A stretch of 58,557 bases of DNA from JAYVJM01 sp043769275. GTDB taxonomy: Bacteria; Pseudomonadota; Gammaproteobacteria; Pseudomonadales; UBA7239. Positions 1 to 8,311 of this stretch are shown here, piece after piece. A program made the position numbers and the translations under genes. Below the pieces are notes generated by a model. That model was not told the DNA's origin, made no database searches, and worked only from the letters and a program-made list of their open reading frames with translations. Location of the stretch: positions 1 through 58,557 of the forward strand of contig JAYVJM010000091.1 of the NCBI GenBank assembly GCA_043769275.1, written 5' to 3'. Numbering within the stretch: the first letter of the stretch is position 1; every line of letters starts with the position of its first letter.

Positions 1-98
1 AGCTCAATCCCTTCGCGCTTTGTCGGAAATTACTCATCAACGCATCGCGAGCCGCCTATGCAGAACTTCAGCAATTTAGCGCGGCTGCGTAACATCAG
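1..98 (+). mobile_element. Insertion sequence, right end (partial)
   Basis: The 13-base terminus TGCGTAACATCAG at 86-98 is the exact reverse complement of CTGATGTTACGCA at 58463-58475, where a transposase gene begins. The element body therefore extends leftward out of the window. A reading frame from base 2 to a TAG at 77-79, just inside the terminus, fits the C-terminal end of its transposase. The insertion cuts a minus-strand gene. The IS family was not identified, and the target-site duplication cannot be checked because the other end of this copy is outside the window. Confidence 0.7.
2..79 (+). CDS. Transposase C-terminal fragment (partial)
   Basis: This is an open frame with no start inside the window. 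It ends with ...SRLCRTSAI and TAG at 77-79, seven bases before the IS terminal repeat at 86-98. It is called as the transposase tail only because of its position and orientation: the partner terminus at 58463 is followed by a transposase start on the same strand. At about 25 residues it is too short to recognise a family on its own. Confidence 0.5.
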   Translation, partial: AQSLRALSEITHQRIASRLCRTSAI

Positions 99-632
99 CC
101 ACGTAATAGATAACAAGGTCGCAGTTGTCTTGCTCTCTTGCTTTTCAAAATGCAGTCCCACGTTGGTATGGCTCGATAGATTGGCACCTGCGTCATTTTT
201 TGCGCAAAGGATCAGCCCATTTTCGCCGACAATACACACTTCCTGGTCTGAAATGGCTATGGAATGCAGGTCGAGTGCGCCATGCCAGCTCTTGTATACA
301 GACGGCAGCGATACCCTCTCCCAGTCCAGCCCAGTAGGGCTCTGCAACACCATACCGTTGGCTCCCACTGCCACGAATTGGCTGTTGGTGCGATTCCATA
401 CCACATCATAAAGGTCTTGCTGTGTACCGGAGGCAATTTGTCTCCAGTTTTTAGCATCGGTGCTTATGTATATAACGCCACCATAGCCAACCGCAACAAG
501 ATAACGCTCATTATTGATCACTGCGCTTGCGACGTTGGTTAGGCCGTTTCGGCTTGCATTGGCGTAATGACAAAGTGACATGCCCATAGAGAAAACAAGG
601 GCTAACAGCAGAGTAGACGCTCTAAAGCGCAT
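30..632 (-). pseudogene. Secreted beta-propeller-like protein, truncated by an IS
   Basis: The N-terminus (residues 1-26) is a signal peptide: basic start, hydrophobic core, then ANA-S. The mature part has repeated strands of the type 'YLVAVGYGGVIYISTDAKNW' and 'FVAVGANGMVLQSPTGLDW', resembling the Asp-box/Ycf48-like propeller blades of exported proteins of unknown role. The native frame runs to about residue 178 (...LLSITW), where the IS terminus begins. The last 22 residues are IS sequence read through to a chance stop. About three blades remain, so the gene is probably inactive. It lies downstream of folA on the same strand, 79 bases away. Its function is not known. Confidence 0.65.
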
Positions 633-711
633 GGGCTTTCCTTTGGTCGGCGGATGTTGAGGATGCTTTTTTCAGAGAGAAATTAGCGGCACCAGCTCAG
701 GCAACACTCGA

Positions 712-1230
712 TCACATTGGTTTGCGCCGCTCTAGCTGCACAAAGCTGTAGGGGTAAGGATTGCCTTCACTTGGCACAAAATCTTCGCGTGCGCACTGTT
801 GCCATTCTTCTGGATTTAATGCGGGAAAGACGGTGTCGCCGGCAATATCTACCCCGAGTTCCGTGAGATAAATATGCTGTACCTGTGGCAGCGCAACCGT
901 ATAAATTTGCAGGCCGCCGATGATAAAAATTTCATCAACACCATCGCGCGCAGCGACCATGCGCGCCAACGCCAAGGCCGCGGGGAAGTCTGCAACGAGG
1001 TGTGCGCCCTCTGTTTGCAGCCCTGCTTGGCGACTAACAACGATATTGGTGCGGCCAGGCAATGGGCGAACACGGGTCAGCGAATCCCAGGTGCGTCGAC
1101 CCATGATGACGGGTTTCCCTAAGGTCAAGGCTTTAAAATGCTTCAGGTCTTGGGGCAGGTGCCACGGTATCTGATTGCCTGCGCCGATCATGCCGTTTTG
1201 CGCACGAGCGACGATCAAGGCCAAAGTCAC
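712..1230 (-). CDS. folA: Dihydrofolate reductase
   Basis: FolA reduces dihydrofolate to tetrahydrofolate with NADPH, which regenerates the cofactor spent by thymidylate synthase (thyA is at 38912). The 172 residues match the family length. The substrate-binding stretch IPWHLPQDLKHF is at 21-32, with the catalytic acid at D28 (D27 in E. coli). It is followed by IMGRRTW at 42-48 and the nucleotide-binding IIGG motif. The start is the GTG at 1230, preceded by AGGAG about five bases upstream. The frame is open for another 39 codons upstream, but that extension does not look like DHFR. It lies downstream of tRNA-Ser on the same strand and may share its transcript. Confidence 0.95.
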   Translation of the reverse strand: MTLALIVARAQNGMIGAGNQIPWHLPQDLKHFKALTLGKPVIMGRRTWDSLTRVRPLPGRTNIVVSRQAGLQTEGAHLVADFPAALALARMVAARDGVDEIFIIGGLQIYTVALPQVQHIYLTELGVDIAGDTVFPALNPEEWQQCAREDFVPSEGNPYPYSFVQLERRKPM

Positions 1231-1376
1231 ATAGACTCCTGTGGTTGCTCGAGCAGCTTCAGATTTGAGCGCCAAGGTGTATTTGCCGCGCATTTGCTTG
1301 TGTTTCCTCTCGGTCACAATACCTATCCAGTTGCTGAGCTTTAACATCCGCTATGGATATGCGTTTTTCAGGATAA

Positions 1377-1466
1377 TGGTGGTGAGATAGGGATTTGAAC
1401 CCTAGGTACGCTTGCGCGTACACAAACTTTCCAGGCTTGCGCCTTAAACCGCTCGGCCATCTCACC
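1377..1466 (-). tRNA. tRNA-Ser(GGA)
   Basis: Read on the minus strand, the acceptor arms GGTGAGA and TCTCACC pair fully. The anticodon stem CAAGC/GTTTG encloses CTGGAAA with anticodon GGA (serine, UCC/UCU). A long variable arm with GTACGC and GCGTAC is typical of tRNA-Ser, and the T arm is TAGGG-TTCAAAT-CCCTA. CCA is encoded at 1379-1377. The discriminator base reads A, where bacterial tRNA-Ser usually has G. Confidence 0.95.
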
Positions 1467-1497
1467 AGATTAAACACCCAAGATTCGGGGAGGGGGA

Positions 1498-1526
1498 ACT
1501 CTACACAAGCACCCCTCTGAAAGCAA
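1498..1526 (-). promoter_or_regulatory. Candidate sigma-70 promoter for tRNA-Ser and folA
   Basis: On the minus strand, TTGCTT (1526-1521) and TAGAGT (1503-1498) are separated by 17 bases. They are followed by a C-rich stretch at 1497-1487 of the kind found as a GC-rich discriminator in stringently controlled stable-RNA promoters. The tRNA begins about 30 bases further on. This is a call by eye. Confidence 0.45.
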
Positions 1527-1640
1527 TTTAAAGTCGTTTAGGTATACATAAGCCTGTGAAAAATCACATAAAACGAGCAGCTTTCATAGGGGCGAAGCCG
1601 ATTCTTGTTTTTTTGAGTAGGTCAAATGTTTGGCCTTGGC

Positions 1641-1667
1641 TTGACAAGGTTTTTGGGCAGCTATAGT
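1641..1667 (+). promoter_or_regulatory. Candidate promoter of the dcw cluster
   Basis: A consensus -35 box TTGACA (1641-1646) is followed 15 bases later by TATAGT (1662-1667). The spacer is shorter than the optimal 17. It lies about 85 bases upstream of mraZ and immediately before the MraZ-type repeats, where the main division-cluster promoter lies in other bacteria. Confidence 0.5.
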
Positions 1668-1673
1668 GTGCAT

Positions 1674-1697
1674 GTGGATAAAAGTGGGCTAAAGTGG
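1674..1697 (+). promoter_or_regulatory. MraZ operator: three GTGG repeats at 10-base spacing
   Basis: GTGG occurs at 1674, 1684 and 1694, exactly 10 bases apart, as GTGGATAAAA, GTGGGCTAAA and GTGGTAGTTA. MraZ is known to bind tandem TGGG-type repeats with 10-base spacing upstream of its own gene. The repeats start seven bases past the candidate -10 box, so bound MraZ would block initiation. A weaker TGGG at 1654 is in the same phase. Confidence 0.75.
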
Positions 1698-1752
1698 TAG
1701 TTATTGGATTTACTGCGGCTTGTACATTGCAGTCATTCGCAGAGAGCGCGTC

Positions 1753-2199
1753 ATGTTTAGAGGCATAGCGGAAATCCATCTCGACCCGAAAGGTCGTTTG
1801 GCTATTCCAGCCAAGTACCGCGATGTACTGGCAGAGCTTTGCTGTGGTCAGCTAGTGGCCACTATTGATATTCAGGACGTTTGTTTGCGTATATATCCTT
1901 TGCCCGTGTGGCTCGTTTTGGAAGCGCAGCTAGAGGCTTTGCCTAGCACCAACCCTAATGTGCGTCGTATTCAGCGTTTGTTGCTGGGTTATGCCAGTGA
2001 GTTGGAGATGGATAGTGCGGGGCGCGTGCTGTTGCCTGCCTCTTTACGTAAATATGCGCAATTAGACAAAAAGCTGATGCTGGTAGGACAGGGTAGAAAA
2101 CTTGAGTTGTGGAGTGAAGAAAACTGGCAGCGCTGCCTTGATGCTGCGGTAAATGGCGAATTTGGGTTGCCAGATGAAATTGCAACGATTTCCTTCTAG
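1753..2199 (+). CDS. mraZ: Transcriptional regulator MraZ
   Basis: MraZ is the ring-forming, AbrB-like DNA-binding regulator that heads the dcw cluster and represses it. The start is placed at the ATG at 1753, giving 148 residues beginning MFRGIAEIHLDPKGRLAIPAK, the standard first SpoVT/AbrB-like half. The second half carries ELEMDSAGRVLLPASLRKYA. An upstream in-frame start at 1720 would add 11 residues that the family lacks. The gene is preceded by three GTGG repeats expected to be its own operator, and rsmH follows within nine bases. Confidence 0.93.
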   Translation: MFRGIAEIHLDPKGRLAIPAKYRDVLAELCCGQLVATIDIQDVCLRIYPLPVWLVLEAQLEALPSTNPNVRRIQRLLLGYASELEMDSAGRVLLPASLRKYAQLDKKLMLVGQGRKLELWSEENWQRCLDAAVNGEFGLPDEIATISF

Positions 2200-2235
2200 C
2201 TCGACTTATGGATATTACTCGACCTATGGATATTA
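2200..2235 (+). repeat. 18-base tandem duplication over the rsmH start
   Basis: Two units, 2200-2217 and 2218-2235, differ at one base: CTCGACTTATGGATATTA and CTCGACCTATGGATATTA. Each carries an ATG in the same frame, so the duplication repeats the start codon and five neighbouring codons and gives rsmH two equivalent starts. Confidence 0.9.
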
Positions 2236-3209
2236 GAAGTCATAAGGCAGTTTTGTTGCATGAGGCGATGGAGGCGTTGATGCTGGGTGCAGGTGGTATT
2301 TATATCGATGGCACTTATGGGCGCGGCGGGCACAGTGGCGAGCTGCTGAAGCGGCTGTCGCCTGCGGGAAGGCTGCTGGCGTTTGATCGTGATCCAGTCG
2401 CTGTTGCTCATGCTCGTGCGCAGTATGCGGATGATCCACGCTTTGAAATGGTATCAGGAAAATTTTCAGCTATGCGTGCGGCCTTGTGTGAGCGTGGTTA
2501 TGAGGGTCGCGTGCAGGGTGTCCTTGTGGATTTGGGTGTGTCGTCGCCGCAAATAGACGATGCTGAACGTGGCTTCAGTTTTATGAATGACGGTCCGCTC
2601 GATATGCGCATGGATACGCAGAACGGTATGAGTGCCGCTGATTGGATCAATCATGCATCCGTTGCAGATATGGCGGTTGTTTTTCGCGAGCTTGGCGAGG
2701 AGCGTCATGCAAAACGCATTGCCTCTGCGATTGAGCGTGAGCGCAAAGTAAACCCTTTCGAGCGTACACAGCATTTGGCGGAGGTGGTTACGCTCGCCAA
2801 TCCGACGTGGGAAAAACACAAGCATCCAGCCACTCGTGTATTTCAAGCAATCCGTATTTTTATTAATGATGAATTGGGTGAGCTGCGCTCTTTATTGAAT
2901 GATGTGGTCGATATGCTTGCACCCCACGGCCGTATTGCTGTGATCGCTTTTCACTCTTTGGAAGATCGCATTGTTAAGCAGTTTTTGCGTGCTCAGAGTT
3001 GCGGGCGCGAATTGCCGCGCGGCGTGCCGCAGATGGGCGGCCCTGAAGGCCAAACGATGCGTTTAGTGGGAAAGGCGATTAAACCAAGCGAAAAAGAAGT
3101 GTCCGAAAATCCACGTGCCCGCAGTGCCATATTGAGGGTTGGCGAAAAGCTGGGAGCCGGTGACGGGCTGCCTGTGGCCGCTAAATTAAGCAGAGGCATA
3201 AAAATCTAA
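2208..3209 (+). CDS. rsmH: 16S rRNA (cytosine-1402-N4) methyltransferase
   Basis: RsmH methylates N4 of C1402 in 16S rRNA using S-adenosylmethionine. The glycine-rich SAM-binding motif GTYGRGGHS lies at residues 35-43. Further family motifs are VLVDLGVSSPQID, ERGFSFMNDGPLDMRMD, and the C-terminal AFHSLEDRIVKQF. The length is 333 residues if the first ATG is used. An imperfect 18-base tandem duplication gives a second in-frame ATG at 2226 with the same upstream context, so either start is possible. The stop overlaps the ftsL start by one base (TAATG). Confidence 0.95.
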   Translation: MDITRPMDIRSHKAVLLHEAMEALMLGAGGIYIDGTYGRGGHSGELLKRLSPAGRLLAFDRDPVAVAHARAQYADDPRFEMVSGKFSAMRAALCERGYEGRVQGVLVDLGVSSPQIDDAERGFSFMNDGPLDMRMDTQNGMSAADWINHASVADMAVVFRELGEERHAKRIASAIERERKVNPFERTQHLAEVVTLANPTWEKHKHPATRVFQAIRIFINDELGELRSLLNDVVDMLAPHGRIAVIAFHSLEDRIVKQFLRAQSCGRELPRGVPQMGGPEGQTMRLVGKAIKPSEKEVSENPRARSAILRVGEKLGAGDGLPVAAKLSRGIKI

Positions 3210-3523
3210 TGCTGCGAAATCAACCACAGGCCGTTTCGTGGCAAATTAGCGTGTTTGCGCTGCTATGTTTTTTGCTGCTGTTGTTGTCGGTAATGGGGAG
3301 CGCATTAGGTGTCATTGTCAGTACATTTGAAAACCGCCGTTATCTTGCGGAGTTAGAGGCGCTTCGTGTAGATGCGCGTGCTATGCAGGTATTGTGGGGG
3401 CAGTATTTGGTTGAAAAAAGCACGTGGGCAGCCTACGGGCGTATCCATGATATTGCTGTGCAGGGCTTGGCTATGCGTGCGCCACAAACGGATGCCATGC
3501 TGATTGTTAAGGTAAAGCAGTGA
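3209..3523 (+). CDS. ftsL: Cell division protein FtsL
   Basis: FtsL is a small bitopic divisome protein that acts with FtsB and FtsQ to activate FtsWI. The 104 residues have a short cytoplasmic tail, one membrane segment at about 13-37, and a periplasmic coiled-coil-like part (ENRRYLAELEALRVDARAMQ). A stretch ending EKSTWAAYGRIHDIA resembles the 'EQSTW...IE..A' pattern of FtsL proteins. The call rests on this shape and on its place between rsmH and ftsI. It overlaps the ftsI start by four bases. Confidence 0.9.
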   Translation: MLRNQPQAVSWQISVFALLCFLLLLLSVMGSALGVIVSTFENRRYLAELEALRVDARAMQVLWGQYLVEKSTWAAYGRIHDIAVQGLAMRAPQTDAMLIVKVKQ

Positions 3524-5412
3524 GTGCTTACGATGACGCTATCGTTCGCGACCGCAGAAAATCTGCGATCCATGGTCACGATAAAGCAAAATTGGATATG
3601 CAAAAAAAAGCGTCAGAAAAAGCAGTAAAAAAATCTGCGCGTGTACAGGATGGCAGTAATGAAAAAATGCTTTCCGGTGTTGCTGTTTGGCGATTTAAGG
3701 CGGTTGTCTGTTTATTGGTTTTGCTTGCCTTGTTGTTGATTTGGCGCATTGCGGATCATCAGGTGTTAAGGGGGCATGCATTTTTAGAAAAACAAGGCGA
3801 TGCGCGTACCGTACGCACAGAAGTAATTTCTGCTCATCGCGGCATGATTGCGGATAGAAACGGCGAGCCGCTGGCGGTAAGCACGCCGGTAGTGACTTTA
3901 TGGGCTAACCCCAAAGCACTGGGAAAAGATATCAATGGCTGGCGTGAAATAGCCGACGCGATGCGCTGGAGCAAAGCTGATTTGCAAGAAAAAATGGCAC
4001 AGTACGGCGATAAAGAATTTATGTACTTAAAGCGCCATTTGTCGCCAGTGGAAGCGGAAGATATTCTCGCGTTAAAAATTGACGGCATTAACGCGCTACG
4101 TGAGTACAAGCGCTTTTATCCTGCCGGTGAAGTTGTTGCACAGTTAGTGGGGTTTACGAATATCGACGATAAAGGCCAAGAGGGTATTGAGTTGGCCTAT
4201 GAGGATCAAATAAAAGGCAGGGAAGGAAAGAGACGTGTATTGAAGGACCTTAAAGGGAGAGCCGTTAAAGATTTAGGCGTTCTTAGACCAGAGCAAAATG
4301 GTATGGATGTCACCCTTAGTATCGATCTGCGTGTCCAGTATTTTGCATACACAATTTTGAAAAATATTGTCAGTGATTTTCAGGCGCTGGGTGGTTCTGC
4401 CGTGGTGCTGGATGTTGCTACGGGTGAGGTGTTGGCAATGGTGAGTTCGCCTTCGTTCAACCCCAATAATCGCGCTGGTATTAAGCCGTCCCAGATGCGT
4501 AATCGTGCATTGGTCGATGTTTTCGAGCCAGGATCAACCATGAAGCCCATTACTGTTGTGGCTGCATTGGAAAGTGGGAAATATAAGCCTGAATCACGCA
4601 TTGACACTACGCCTGGCTCTATTGTTGTACAGGGAAAGCTATTGAAGGATCACAATAATTATGGGGTGATTGACTTAAAGAAGGTGATCGCTAAGTCGAG
4701 CCAAGTGGGTGTTACGAAAATTGCTTTGTCGCTTGAGCCGAATGCGGTGCGTGACATGTTTCACCGTTTTAGGTTTGGGCAATCTACAGGCACAGGTTTT
4801 CCAGGTGAAAGCTCTGGTGTGTTGCCAAGCTACCATCATTGGCGTGATCTTGACCGCGCTACGCTGGCGTTTGGGCATGGCGTTTCCGTTACTACCTTGC
4901 AGTTGGCGCAGGCCTATGGAGTGCTGGCCGATTACGGCGTGTTTAAGCCTTCATCTTTGTTGCGCGTGGATAAGCCGTTATCCGCTGAAAGAGTGGTTTC
5001 AGAAAAAATAGTGCGCCAAGTTTTGCCGATGATGGAGGCTGTGACGCAACTAGGCGGAACAGGTACGCGCGCGCGCGTGCCTTCATTTCGTGTGGCGGGC
5101 AAAACGGGTACTGTGCACAAATTGGGCGCAGGTGGATACAGCAAAGATAGATATATGGCGATGTTTGCAGGTCTTGCGCCGGTCAGCGCGCCGCGCTACG
5201 TCATTGCTGTGATGATAGATGAGCCGCACAGCGGAAAATATTACGGGGGCGAAGTGGCGGCTCCTGTGTTCGCGCAGTTGATGCAGGGTGTTTTGCAGTT
5301 GATGGGCACAGAGCCAGACGGTTTGCCGCTCAATAATCCAGATAAAAGCGTAGTGTCTGAGTCAAAATCCGCATCTGAAAAAGCGGTGCTTGTGGGGAAG
5401 AAAGCCGCATGA
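3520..5412 (+). CDS. ftsI: Septal peptidoglycan transpeptidase FtsI (PBP3)
   Basis: FtsI cross-links septal peptidoglycan together with the glycosyltransferase FtsW. It has 630 residues: a basic cytoplasmic tail of about 58 residues, a membrane segment at 59-76, a pedestal domain, and the transpeptidase domain. The active-site motifs are S339-T-M-K342 and K528-T-G530. The middle SxN motif reads S393-S-Q395 instead of SSN. The spacings between motifs match E. coli PBP3, so the alignment looks sound. The start is the GTG at 3520, within ftsL's stop. The stop overlaps the murE start (ATGA). Confidence 0.96.
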   Translation: MSAYDDAIVRDRRKSAIHGHDKAKLDMQKKASEKAVKKSARVQDGSNEKMLSGVAVWRFKAVVCLLVLLALLLIWRIADHQVLRGHAFLEKQGDARTVRTEVISAHRGMIADRNGEPLAVSTPVVTLWANPKALGKDINGWREIADAMRWSKADLQEKMAQYGDKEFMYLKRHLSPVEAEDILALKIDGINALREYKRFYPAGEVVAQLVGFTNIDDKGQEGIELAYEDQIKGREGKRRVLKDLKGRAVKDLGVLRPEQNGMDVTLSIDLRVQYFAYTILKNIVSDFQALGGSAVVLDVATGEVLAMVSSPSFNPNNRAGIKPSQMRNRALVDVFEPGSTMKPITVVAALESGKYKPESRIDTTPGSIVVQGKLLKDHNNYGVIDLKKVIAKSSQVGVTKIALSLEPNAVRDMFHRFRFGQSTGTGFPGESSGVLPSYHHWRDLDRATLAFGHGVSVTTLQLAQAYGVLADYGVFKPSSLLRVDKPLSAERVVSEKIVRQVLPMMEAVTQLGGTGTRARVPSFRVAGKTGTVHKLGAGGYSKDRYMAMFAGLAPVSAPRYVIAVMIDEPHSGKYYGGEVAAPVFAQLMQGVLQLMGTEPDGLPLNNPDKSVVSESKSASEKAVLVGKKAA

Positions 5413-6935
5413 GCCGCCAGATGCAAGCCAAGAGTTTATACGATGTATCTGGGCAGGACTTGCACAAAAATATTCGCGTGCTTGATTTGCGTATGGATAG
5501 TCGACTTGTGCAGAAGGATGATTTGTTTTTTGCGCTGTCTTTGGATGCAAAGCAGCGTGCGCAGCATATTGATCAGGCGGTTAGTCAAGGATGTTCTGCT
5601 GTGGTAGTCGACGCGGGAGCGCCACTTTTTGAGCATGGCGTATTGCCGGTTGTCGCTATTAAAAATCTTCGTTCAGCTTTGGGGGAAATTGCAAATAATT
5701 TTTATGATCAGCCATCATCACAGGGCGTGGTCGTAGGAATTACAGGCACTAATGGCAAAACATCGTGCAGCCACTGGATGGCGCAAGCGTGGAGTGCAGT
5801 GGCAGGCTCTGCTGCTTTTATGGGTACGCTGGGTAGTTCGATAATAGAAAACGGCGTAGAAACGACAAGTCTACAATCATCCGGTTTAACGACAGCCGAT
5901 GTGCTCAGCAATCATCGCGTATTGACGCAAATATTTTCCAGTGGCGCGAAAATGGTGGCTATGGAAGTGTCATCGCACGCATTAGATCAGGGGCGAGTTG
6001 ATGGTGTTGGTTTTGACACGGCCGTTTTTAGCAATCTGACACGGGATCATCTGGATTATCACGGCGATATGGAGCGTTATGGCCAAGCAAAGCAGCAACT
6101 GTTTTTACGGCCTGATTTAAAGCATGCCATTGTCAATATTGATGATGTGTTTGGTCAGTACTTGCTAAAAATAATCGCTGAAAAAAATAGCGGCGTGCGT
6201 CGATTGAGCTATGCGGTCGCAGATAAAACAGCCGACATCTGTGTGCAATCGTATTCAGCGACGGGTCGAGGTATCCATGCGCTTGTGCGTACGCCCTGGG
6301 GCGAGGGCGAGCTTTGCAGCAATAGCCCAGGAGAATTTAATTTACTAAATTCACTAGCTGTTCTGGCTGTTTTATGTAGCCACGGCTTGGCGTTTGAGTC
6401 GGCGTTGACTGCAATAAAGCAGTTGCGGGCAGTATCAGGGCGCACGCAGATAGTAAGTGAAGTAGAAGACGATGTATTGGTTGTTGTGGATTATGCGCAT
6501 ACCCCTGACGCTTTACAGAAAATTCTGCATGCGATGCGCCCACAAACAGGCGGAAAGTTATGGTGCGTTTTTGGTTGTGGTGGTGAGCGTGACGCAGGCA
6601 AGCGCCCACAAATGGGCGCTATTGCCGAAAGTTTTTCCGATGTTGCGGTGATTACAGACGACAACCCTCGCAATGAAAATTCGCAAAATATTATTGATGG
6701 AATTATCGCGGGGTTTAAAAATAAAAACTTTCATGTGGAGCGAGATCGCTCTCGAGCCATTCAGTTTGCCATTCATGAAGCTGCTGCTGCTGATGTCGTT
6801 TTGATTGCAGGCAAAGGCCATGAAAGCTATCAGGATATCTGTGGAAAAAAACTGCCTTTTTTAGATGAAAGCTGTGCGAAGTTGGCGTTGCGGCAGCGTA
6901 AAAATAAACAGCTTAGAGGAGTTGCGCATTCATGA
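5409..6935 (+). CDS. murE: UDP-MurNAc-tripeptide synthetase MurE
   Basis: MurE adds the third residue to UDP-MurNAc-L-Ala-D-Glu in the cytoplasm. The 508 residues carry the ATP-binding GTNGKTS at 113-119 and the DNPR box at 418-421 (DDNPRNE), which is characteristic of enzymes that add meso-diaminopimelate. The wall is therefore expected to be of the usual Gram-negative type. It overlaps ftsI by four bases and murF by four bases, which suggests translational coupling. Confidence 0.97.
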   Translation: MSRQMQAKSLYDVSGQDLHKNIRVLDLRMDSRLVQKDDLFFALSLDAKQRAQHIDQAVSQGCSAVVVDAGAPLFEHGVLPVVAIKNLRSALGEIANNFYDQPSSQGVVVGITGTNGKTSCSHWMAQAWSAVAGSAAFMGTLGSSIIENGVETTSLQSSGLTTADVLSNHRVLTQIFSSGAKMVAMEVSSHALDQGRVDGVGFDTAVFSNLTRDHLDYHGDMERYGQAKQQLFLRPDLKHAIVNIDDVFGQYLLKIIAEKNSGVRRLSYAVADKTADICVQSYSATGRGIHALVRTPWGEGELCSNSPGEFNLLNSLAVLAVLCSHGLAFESALTAIKQLRAVSGRTQIVSEVEDDVLVVVDYAHTPDALQKILHAMRPQTGGKLWCVFGCGGERDAGKRPQMGAIAESFSDVAVITDDNPRNENSQNIIDGIIAGFKNKNFHVERDRSRAIQFAIHEAAAADVVLIAGKGHESYQDICGKKLPFLDESCAKLALRQRKNKQLRGVAHS

Positions 6936-8311
6936 TGAATCCCTTGTCTTTACGCACCATAGCGCAGGTTTGTTCGGGATATTATTCTGGTGCAGATATC
7001 TTTTGTGAGCGAGTGAATATAGATAGTCGTCGAGTTGAGCACGGCGATTTATTTATCGCGTTGCGAGGCGATGTTTTTGATGCGCACGATTTTTTAGTTG
7101 ACGCTGAAAAGGCGGGCGCAACAGCCGCCTTGGTGGAAAAAAGGCAAGCTAATTGTTTGATGCCGCAGGTGTTGGTTAGTAACACGCTAATCGCTTTGGG
7201 CGAATTGGCTGCATTTAATCGAGCGGCATTTAAAAAGAAAGTTATTGCCTTAACGGGTAGCGCAGGAAAAACAACAACCAAAGAAATGATCGCTGCCATT
7301 CTTGCTCAAACAGGGAACCCGTTAGTGACGGAAGGTAACCTCAACAATCATATCGGCGTGCCATTAACTTTGCTGCGTTTGGCGCTTGAACACGAAAGCG
7401 CAGTGATAGAAATGGGCGCGAGCGGTTTGGGTGACATTTCCTATTTGAGTAAAATGGCAAAGCCGGATATAGCGTTGGTTAGTAATGTAGCTGCTGCGCA
7501 TATTGCCGGTTTTGGCAGTATTGAAAATGTGGCGTTAGGTAAAAAAGAAATTTTTGACGGCTTGGCTGCAAATGGCGTTGCCATTATCAATCTTGATAAT
7601 GCTTACACGGCAAATTGGCTGGCAGATACCGCTGCGTACTTTTCTGTATTGACGTATTCCATTGAAAAAAAAGCGGATGTGTTTGCCGCTGCTATCAAGC
7701 AAACAGCTTCTGGTATGGAGTTTACCTTGTGTTATGGCGGGGAAGTCTGTTTGGTGTCGCTGGCGTTTTTAGGTAGACACAATGTCGCGAATGCCGTTGC
7801 TGCTGCGGCCTGTTGTTTGGCGCTTGGTAAAAGCCTGCCTGAAGTTGCATCGGGATTACAGAGAGCGAAACCCTACAAAGGTCGCTTGCAGCGCAAGAAG
7901 GGACTGAACGGCTGCCTGATCGTTGATGATAGTTATAACGCGAATCCCGCTTCGTTGCAGATGGCTATTGATAGCCTAATGGCGTGCGGTGGCGAGCCGA
8001 TTTTGGTGCTGGGTGATATGGCTGAATTGGGCGCCGATGCTGCGAGTATGCATCGCGCTGCTGGAGAGTACGCGCATCTAGCCGGTGTGAAAAAATTATT
8101 AGCATATGGTGAATTGTCTAAAGCAACAGTTGCTGGCTTTGGCGAAGGGGCGCGGCATTTTGCAGATTGGCAAAGTTTGGCAGATGCGTGTCTTTTAATG
8201 GCAGATTCTGATGCCGCTTTTCTGGTGAAGGGCTCGCGCAGCGCTGGAATGGAGCGTGTGGTGAATGCGCTAGTCGTTTCCGAAAAAACTACGGAGAAGG
8301 AAAAAATATAA
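6932..8311 (+). CDS. murF: UDP-MurNAc-pentapeptide synthetase MurF
   Basis: MurF joins D-Ala-D-Ala to the UDP-MurNAc tripeptide and so completes the cytoplasmic precursor. The 459 residues contain the Mur ligase P-loop GSAGKTTTKEM starting at G109, then TEGNLNNHIGVPLTLL and, in the C-terminal domain, DSYNANPAS and LGDMAELG, all typical of MurF. The start is the first of two adjacent ATGs; the second would shorten it by one residue. It ends one base into mraY. Confidence 0.97.
   Translation: MMNPLSLRTIAQVCSGYYSGADIFCERVNIDSRRVEHGDLFIALRGDVFDAHDFLVDAEKAGATAALVEKRQANCLMPQVLVSNTLIALGELAAFNRAAFKKKVIALTGSAGKTTTKEMIAAILAQTGNPLVTEGNLNNHIGVPLTLLRLALEHESAVIEMGASGLGDISYLSKMAKPDIALVSNVAAAHIAGFGSIENVALGKKEIFDGLAANGVAIINLDNAYTANWLADTAAYFSVLTYSIEKKADVFAAAIKQTASGMEFTLCYGGEVCLVSLAFLGRHNVANAVAAAACCLALGKSLPEVASGLQRAKPYKGRLQRKKGLNGCLIVDDSYNANPASLQMAIDSLMACGGEPILVLGDMAELGADAASMHRAAGEYAHLAGVKKLLAYGELSKATVAGFGEGARHFADWQSLADACLLMADSDAAFLVKGSRSAGMERVVNALVVSEKTTEKEKI

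Noticed and set aside
1268..1347. 39-residue N-terminal extension of DHFR
   Set aside because: It is unlike any DHFR N-terminus, while the GTG at 1230 has an SD and gives the standard length.
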